Source of the DNA: UBA5066 sp048500275
GTDB taxonomy: Bacteria; Acidobacteriota; Thermoanaerobaculia; UBA5066
Assembly: GCA_048500275.1 (NCBI GenBank)
Contig: JASNYI010000001.1
Location: 2,108,001-2,172,000, forward strand
Reading direction: 5' to 3'
DNA: 64,000 nt
The position numbers and the translations under genes are program-made. The notes beneath the pieces are model-generated. The model did not search any database and was not told the origin of the DNA. It worked only from the letters and a program-made list of their open reading frames with translations. Below, piece by piece: positions 59,694 to 64,000 of this stretch (position 1 is the stretch's first letter; every line of letters starts with the position of its first letter).

Positions 59694-61333
59694 CGCCGCT
59701 CCGACGCCTCCTCGGCACTGCCTTCCTCGCGCCCCTCTGCCTCGCGGCCCTCCCGGCGGCCGCGGAGGTCATCGACCGGATCCTCGTCCACGTCAACGCC
59801 CGCATCGTCACCGAGCACCAGCTCGACGAGCGGATCGAGGCCACTCTCAAGGAGGCCCCTCCCGGCCTCGACCGGGCAGCGCGGGAGCAGGTCCGGAAGG
59901 CGGCCCTGAAGGAGCTCGTGAACGAGGCGCTCCTCGAGGACCGGGCCCGCGAGCTGGACATCGTCTCGACCGACGCGGAGGTCGAGGAGCAGATCAAGCG
60001 GCTCCGGGAGCAGAACAACATCACCTCCGACGAGGAGTTCGTCAAGGCGCTCGCGACGACGGGCCTGACGCCTGCAGGGCTCCGTGACCAGCTGAAGCGC
60101 TCCTCGACGATCCAGCGGGTCGTGGGCCGCGAGGTGAACAGCAAGGTCGACCTCTCCGACGACGCCCTCCGCCTCGTCTACGAGAGCGGGAAGGAGAAGT
60201 GGGCGATACCCGAGAAGGTGCGCCTGGCCGAGGTGTTCGTGAACGCCGGCCCCGGCGCCGAGGAGAAGGCCCGCGAGGCGGCCACGCTCGCCAGGGGCGG
60301 AACGAAGTTCGAGGATGTCGTCCTGCGCTACTCCGACGGCCCGACCCGCTCGAAGGGGGGCGACATGGGGACGGTCGGCAGGGGCGAGCTCGCCGCGGCC
60401 CTCGACTCCGCCGCCTTCTCCCTCCCCGCGGGCGCAATCTCCGATCCGATCGAGACGCGGTCCGGCTGGCACGTCCTGAAGATCGTCGAGAAGCTCCCCG
60501 CGGCCTACCGTCCCTACTCGGAGGTGAAGGGGGAGATCCTGAAGACCGAGCAGGAGACCCAGTTCCAGAAGAAGCTCCAGGAGTACATCGAGCAGCTCGA
60601 GCAGGTGGCGATCATCAAGGTCTCGGAGGAGGCCGCCGCCTACTACCAGCCGCCGGTGCCCGCTCCCCCTCCCCAGGAAGCCTGGACGCCGGGGGAGCCC
60701 GGAGCGCCCGGGCCGGCCGGCATGCCGGCCCGGCAAGCGGGGAAGTACTACCAGGACAAGAGGTTCGAGATCACCCCTACGGTCGGCTACCGCCTCGGAG
60801 GGACGGCGTCGACGTACTCCAGCGAGTTCATCGAGAGCCTCGAGGTCCCCCCGGCTCTGAGCTACGGGCTGGCCCTGGAGTTCGCCATGAGCCGCAACCT
60901 CAACCTCGAGCTCATCTGGAGCCACCAGGGCTCGGAGCTGAAGGCCAACTTCCTCCAGACGCCGCCCGAAGGCCGCTCCGAGCGCATCACCTCGGTGAAC
61001 GTCGACACGTTCCAGATCGGCGCGCTCTGGATGTTCGGCTACGACGGCGCCCGCCTCCGCCCCTACCTCGACCTCCTCCTCGGGGCGAGCTACCTGACGC
61101 TGGGCTCCGGGTTCGACGACGTGCTGCGCTTCTCCGGCAGCGTCGGGGGCGGGGCCAAGTTCCTGCTTTCAGACGCCCTGAGCGCCCGCCTCGGGCTCCG
61201 GTTCATGCCCGTCTACCTCAACTCCACGAGCAGCTACACCACCTGCGACCCCTGGTACGGCTGCTACTCCTACTGGGACTCGAACTACCTCCTCCAGTGG
61301 GACCTCCACACGGGGCTGACGCTCCGCTTCTGA
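59690..61333 (+). CDS. SurA-like chaperone fused to an outer-membrane beta-barrel
   Basis: 547 residues. A signal peptide (1-24) and SurA N-terminal domain (EVIDRILVHVNARIVTEHQL, KELVNEALLEDRAREL) are followed by a parvulin domain at about 178-270 (GPTRSKGGDMGTVGRGEL, SGWHVLKIVEKLP). A proline-rich linker (PPVPAPPPQEAWTPGEP) leads to about 190 residues of amphipathic strands (ITPTVGYRLGG, RPYLDLLLGASYLTLGSGF) ending LTLRF, i.e. an 8-strand OMP barrel with the C-terminal Phe. SurA is normally soluble in the periplasm; here it would be anchored in the outer membrane by its own barrel. Confidence 0.85.
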   Translation: MTPLRRLLGTAFLAPLCLAALPAAAEVIDRILVHVNARIVTEHQLDERIEATLKEAPPGLDRAAREQVRKAALKELVNEALLEDRARELDIVSTDAEVEEQIKRLREQNNITSDEEFVKALATTGLTPAGLRDQLKRSSTIQRVVGREVNSKVDLSDDALRLVYESGKEKWAIPEKVRLAEVFVNAGPGAEEKAREAATLARGGTKFEDVVLRYSDGPTRSKGGDMGTVGRGELAAALDSAAFSLPAGAISDPIETRSGWHVLKIVEKLPAAYRPYSEVKGEILKTEQETQFQKKLQEYIEQLEQVAIIKVSEEAAAYYQPPVPAPPPQEAWTPGEPGAPGPAGMPARQAGKYYQDKRFEITPTVGYRLGGTASTYSSEFIESLEVPPALSYGLALEFAMSRNLNLELIWSHQGSELKANFLQTPPEGRSERITSVNVDTFQIGALWMFGYDGARLRPYLDLLLGASYLTLGSGFDDVLRFSGSVGGGAKFLLSDALSARLGLRFMPVYLNSTSSYTTCDPWYGCYSYWDSNYLLQWDLHTGLTLRF

Positions 61334-61345
61334 GGCCCCGGCGCG

Positions 61346-62785
61346 CTAGCGCGCGCCCTTCCCGCTGAGGACGACCGGGAGGGTCCGGAGGAGGATCTTG
61401 AGGTCGAGGAGGAGCGACCAGTTGTCGATGTAGGCCAGGTCGAGCTCCATCCACTGGTCGAAGCTCGGCAGGTCGCTGCGCCCGGAGACCTGCCAGAGGC
61501 CCGTCAGGCCGGGCTTCATCGAGAGGCGGCGGCGCTGCCACTTCTCGTAGCGCGCGACCTCCTCCGGGAGCGGCGGGCGGGGGCCGACGAGGGACATCTC
61601 CCCCTTCAGGACGTTCCAGAGCTGAGGCACCTCGTCGAGCGAGAAGCGGCGCAGCAGGCGGCCGAAGCGGGTGACCCGGGGATCGTGGGCCGACTTGAAG
61701 ACGGGGCCGGCGTGCTCGTTGAGGTGCGCGACCTCGGGGAGCATCTCCTCGGCTCCGCGAACCATCGTCCGGAGCTTGTAGAAGGTGAAGGGGCGGCCGT
61801 TCAGGCCGCACCGGACCTGCCGGAAGAGGACGGGGCCCTGCGACGTGGCCTTGATGAGGAGCGCGAGGACGGCCGCGACGGGGAGGCAGACGAGGCCGAG
61901 GGTCGTGGCGAGCGAGACGTCGAGGACCCGCTTGGCCAGGAGGCTGCCCGTCTCGGCGGGCGTCGTCGAGAACGTCAGGAGGGGCGTGCCGTCGAACTCC
62001 TCCAGCTCGACCTTGGCGAAGACGTGAGGGAAGAAGTCGAGGATGAGCCGGGTCTTCACCCCCATCTCCTCGCACAGGAGGAAGACGTCCTCGAGCTGCT
62101 CGATGTCGCCCCGGTCGACCGCGAGGATCACCTCGTCCACGGGGAGCGAGGTGAGGATCGTCGGGAAATCCTCGAGCGAGCCGAGGACGGGGAGCCCGCC
62201 CGCCGTCGTCCCGGCCTCCGATGAGGCGGGACGCTCCCTCACGAGGCCGAGGAGCTTCAGCCCCCACCAGGGGTGGTCGTGGATGAGGCGGGCCATCGAG
62301 CGGGCGCGGGGCGTGTCGCCGATGATGACGACCGTCCGGTAGTTGTAGCCGCGCGCGCGGACCTTCCGGGCGACGATCCTCACGGTCAGCCGCTCCACGA
62401 CGAGGAAGAGCGTGTTCAGGATCGCGAAGAGCGGCAGGAAGGGGCGGGAGATGAAGTCGAGGCGCAGGCCGTAGACGAGGATCGTCAGGAGGACCGTCCC
62501 GCCGAGGACGATCTTGCCGACGAGGAGGGTCTCGTCCTTGAGGCCCGACGTCCGCCGGCTCCGGTAGGCCCCCGCCAGGAACAGGAGGCCGGTCCAGATG
62601 ACGACGACGGGTCCGACGAGGATGAGGTACCAGGTGAACGGGTAGAGCGGCGTCAGCCGCTCCGGGAAGAAGAGGGGCAGAAGCTCGCTCCTCACGAGGT
62701 ACGCGGCGGCGAGGGCCGCGAGCGTCGACGCGAGGTCGGCGGCGTAGAGTGAGGCGGCGACCGCCCGCGCCTGCTGCTTCAGCAT
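61346..62785 (-). CDS. Exopolysaccharide polyprenyl glycosylphosphotransferase
   Basis: 479 residues from the ATG at 62785. Four to five N-terminal membrane helices, a Rossmann-like CoA-binding-type domain (YRTVVIIGDTPRARSMAR), a further membrane helix and the bacterial sugar-transferase domain: KRVLDVSLATTLGLVCLP, RQVRCGLNGRPFTFYKLRTM, FSLDEVPQLWNVLKGEMSLV, followed by GPRPPLP, and KPGLTGLWQVSGRS. It moves the first sugar phosphate to undecaprenyl phosphate, starting capsule or EPS repeat assembly. It overlaps the glycosyltransferase upstream by 7 bases. Confidence 0.92.
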   Translation of the reverse strand: MLKQQARAVAASLYAADLASTLAALAAAYLVRSELLPLFFPERLTPLYPFTWYLILVGPVVVIWTGLLFLAGAYRSRRTSGLKDETLLVGKIVLGGTVLLTILVYGLRLDFISRPFLPLFAILNTLFLVVERLTVRIVARKVRARGYNYRTVVIIGDTPRARSMARLIHDHPWWGLKLLGLVRERPASSEAGTTAGGLPVLGSLEDFPTILTSLPVDEVILAVDRGDIEQLEDVFLLCEEMGVKTRLILDFFPHVFAKVELEEFDGTPLLTFSTTPAETGSLLAKRVLDVSLATTLGLVCLPVAAVLALLIKATSQGPVLFRQVRCGLNGRPFTFYKLRTMVRGAEEMLPEVAHLNEHAGPVFKSAHDPRVTRFGRLLRRFSLDEVPQLWNVLKGEMSLVGPRPPLPEEVARYEKWQRRRLSMKPGLTGLWQVSGRSDLPSFDQWMELDLAYIDNWSLLLDLKILLRTLPVVLSGKGAR

Positions 62786-63915
62786 GCCATCGGCCCCGAT
62801 GGTAGCCCGTCGGGCCCGAGCCCCCCAAGGAGCGCCTCGTAGGCGGCCGCCACGTCGTCCCAGCGGTAACGGGCCGCCGCGCGCCGCCGGGCGGCGGCGC
62901 CGAGCGCCTCCCGCCGGGGGGAGTCGGGGAGGAGGGCCGAGAGCTGCCGGGCGAGCGTGGCGGGCTCCCGCGCGTCCCAGAAGAGGGCGGCAGAGCCTGC
63001 GACCTCGCGGTTCTCGGGCGTGTCGTGGACGAGGACGGGCCGTCCGTAACCCATCGCCTCGACGAGCGCCGGGTGCGTTCCCCCCACCTCGGTCGCGTGG
63101 ACGTAGGCCGCCGCGTTCGCGAGCAGGGCGCGGTACCCCTCGCCGTAGATCGCCCCGGGGAGGATGACCCGCGGGTCCCCGGCCGCCTCTTCGCGCAGCC
63201 TGGCGATGAACCCCTCGGCGTACGGCGCCGACCCGACGAGGACGAGGCGGGCGTCGCCGGGGACGGAGCGCCAGGCGCGGACGACGGCGTCGGGGTTGTT
63301 CTCGGGCTCGAACCTCGAGACGTAGAGGACGTAGCGTTCGGGCTCGAGGCCGAGCCGTCCGAGGACGGAGAGGTCCCGGGGCGCGGGGAGGTCGGAGCCG
63401 TAAGGGACGAACGCCGATTCCTTCCCGTAGCGAGTCCGGTAGTAGCGCCGGATCTCCTCGGCGTCGGTGACGACGACGTCGGGAAGGACGCACGAGAGCC
63501 GCTCGGAAAGGGCGTAGACCAGCTTCCCGAGCCGGTTCCACTTCCGCCGGTTTCGCTCGAGGCCGTCGACGTTGAGGAGGATGCGGGTCCCGGAGCCGAG
63601 GAGGCGCGGCAGGCGGCAGGCGAGGGCGTTCGCCCCGTTGCAGACGAGGACGGCGTCGTACGCTTCGGTCGCCGCGTGGAGTCCCGACGTGACGCCGTGG
63701 ACGACCGTGTCGAGGTACTTGTGCCGGAGGGTCGGCGTGAAGACGACGCGCATGCCCCGCCACGCGGCCCTCTCCTCGAGGACGGCCCCCCGCCGGGCGT
63801 AGACCGTCACGTCGTGCCCGCGGCCGGCGAGCCTCGCCCCGAGCTCCTCGGCGAGCGTCTCGAACCCGCCGTACGCCGCGGGGACGCCGCGCGTCCCGAG
63901 GAGGGCGACCCTCAC
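62779..63915 (-). CDS. GT4 glycosyltransferase with DUF1972 N-terminal domain
   Basis: 378 residues, GTG start. VALLGTRGVPAAYGGFETLA is the DUF1972 opening typical of rhamnosyltransferases and related enzymes; YVSRFEPENNPD and THPALVEAMGYGRPVLVHD are the GT4 nucleotide-sugar-binding blocks. It adds a sugar to the growing lipid-linked repeat. It overlaps the sugar-transferase gene and the gene upstream (GTGA), so they form an operon. Confidence 0.92.
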   Translation of the reverse strand: MRVALLGTRGVPAAYGGFETLAEELGARLAGRGHDVTVYARRGAVLEERAAWRGMRVVFTPTLRHKYLDTVVHGVTSGLHAATEAYDAVLVCNGANALACRLPRLLGSGTRILLNVDGLERNRRKWNRLGKLVYALSERLSCVLPDVVVTDAEEIRRYYRTRYGKESAFVPYGSDLPAPRDLSVLGRLGLEPERYVLYVSRFEPENNPDAVVRAWRSVPGDARLVLVGSAPYAEGFIARLREEAAGDPRVILPGAIYGEGYRALLANAAAYVHATEVGGTHPALVEAMGYGRPVLVHDTPENREVAGSAALFWDAREPATLARQLSALLPDSPRREALGAAARRRAAARYRWDDVAAAYEALLGGLGPDGLPSGPMAC

Positions 63916-64000
63916 GCGTCGAGGTCCGGGATCCGGGCGCCGCCGGGGTCGGGGCCGAACCAGCGCAGGAGCGCCCGGTCGGAGACCGTGCGCCTCGAGA
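63912..64000 (-). CDS. C terminus of a further polysaccharide-locus gene (partial)
   Basis: 28 residues ending RWFGPDPGGARIPDLDA, whose stop overlaps the GTG of the glycosyltransferase by 3 bases. Too short to identify; translational coupling suggests another glycan-synthesis protein. Confidence 0.5.
   Translation of the reverse strand, partial: SRRTVSDRALLRWFGPDPGGARIPDLDA

Overview
The window is high-GC bacterial DNA that fits an Acidobacteriota-like genome (Thermoanaerobaculia or Holophagae type). Signs are the long double-domain ThyX, large proteins built of carboxypeptidase-regulatory-like repeats, a HAMP-linked Ser/Thr kinase, Gram-negative envelope genes and two copies of a palindromic intergenic repeat. 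This placement is inference from gene content, not a marker-gene result. The sequence splits at the initiator tRNA (28129-28205): accessory DNA lies to the left and ordinary chromosomal genes to the right.

Left part, 1-13.8 kb. A very large secreted RHS/YD-repeat protein (1-4917, minus, running off the window) is followed by a plus-strand module, 5458-13716, that looks like a mobilisation or plasmid-type unit. It has two OB-fold-like small proteins, a true SSB, an unidentified 189-aa protein, a small basic-tail protein, a membrane-anchored secretory protein, a coiled-coil protein, a 986-aa fusion of a VirD4/HerA-like ATPase with a replication-relaxation-like domain, and an AlpA/excisionase-like DNA-binding protein. 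A strongly folded 121-nt intergenic element sits at 6888-7008. No integrase, relaxase or Rep gene is recognisable.

Middle part, 13.8-28.2 kb. This is a defence-like island. A 1687-aa STAND NTPase with an N-terminal nuclease-like domain (Avs/DUF4297 style, minus) is divergent from a tight operon of an N6-adenine DNA methyltransferase, a DUF262 protein and a RelA/SpoT-type nucleotidyltransferase. The latter two overlap by 4 bp. This three-gene combination is the best candidate for an undescribed system. Next come a HIT protein with a sugar-nucleotidyltransferase-like gene, facing a four-gene overlapping operon (glycerate kinase, HAD, SAM methyltransferase, MBL-fold hydrolase) that may make or use an activated glycerate-type compound. 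A decayed copy of the tRNA-fMet 3' region lies at 19249-19452, collinear with the intact one at 28004-28205. It marks 19.25-28.2 kb as a unit inserted at that tRNA.

Right part, 28.2-64 kb. Chromosomal genes: ahpC-ahpF; a small WxxGxW protein; kynureninase; a secreted beta-helix protein; a CopD-like membrane protein; ftsB-like and eno; a CAP-domain protein; thyX; an Rrf2 regulator with iscS; a cupredoxin-like secreted protein overlapping a Ser/Thr kinase; PhaR-like repressor; a 1398-aa surface repeat protein; an outer-membrane porin; a hybrid histidine kinase; an EF-P paralogue of YeiP/EfpL type; mfd with two parvulin-type chaperone genes, one carrying a C-terminal outer-membrane beta-barrel; and the start of a polysaccharide locus (polyprenyl glycosylphosphotransferase and glycosyltransferases).
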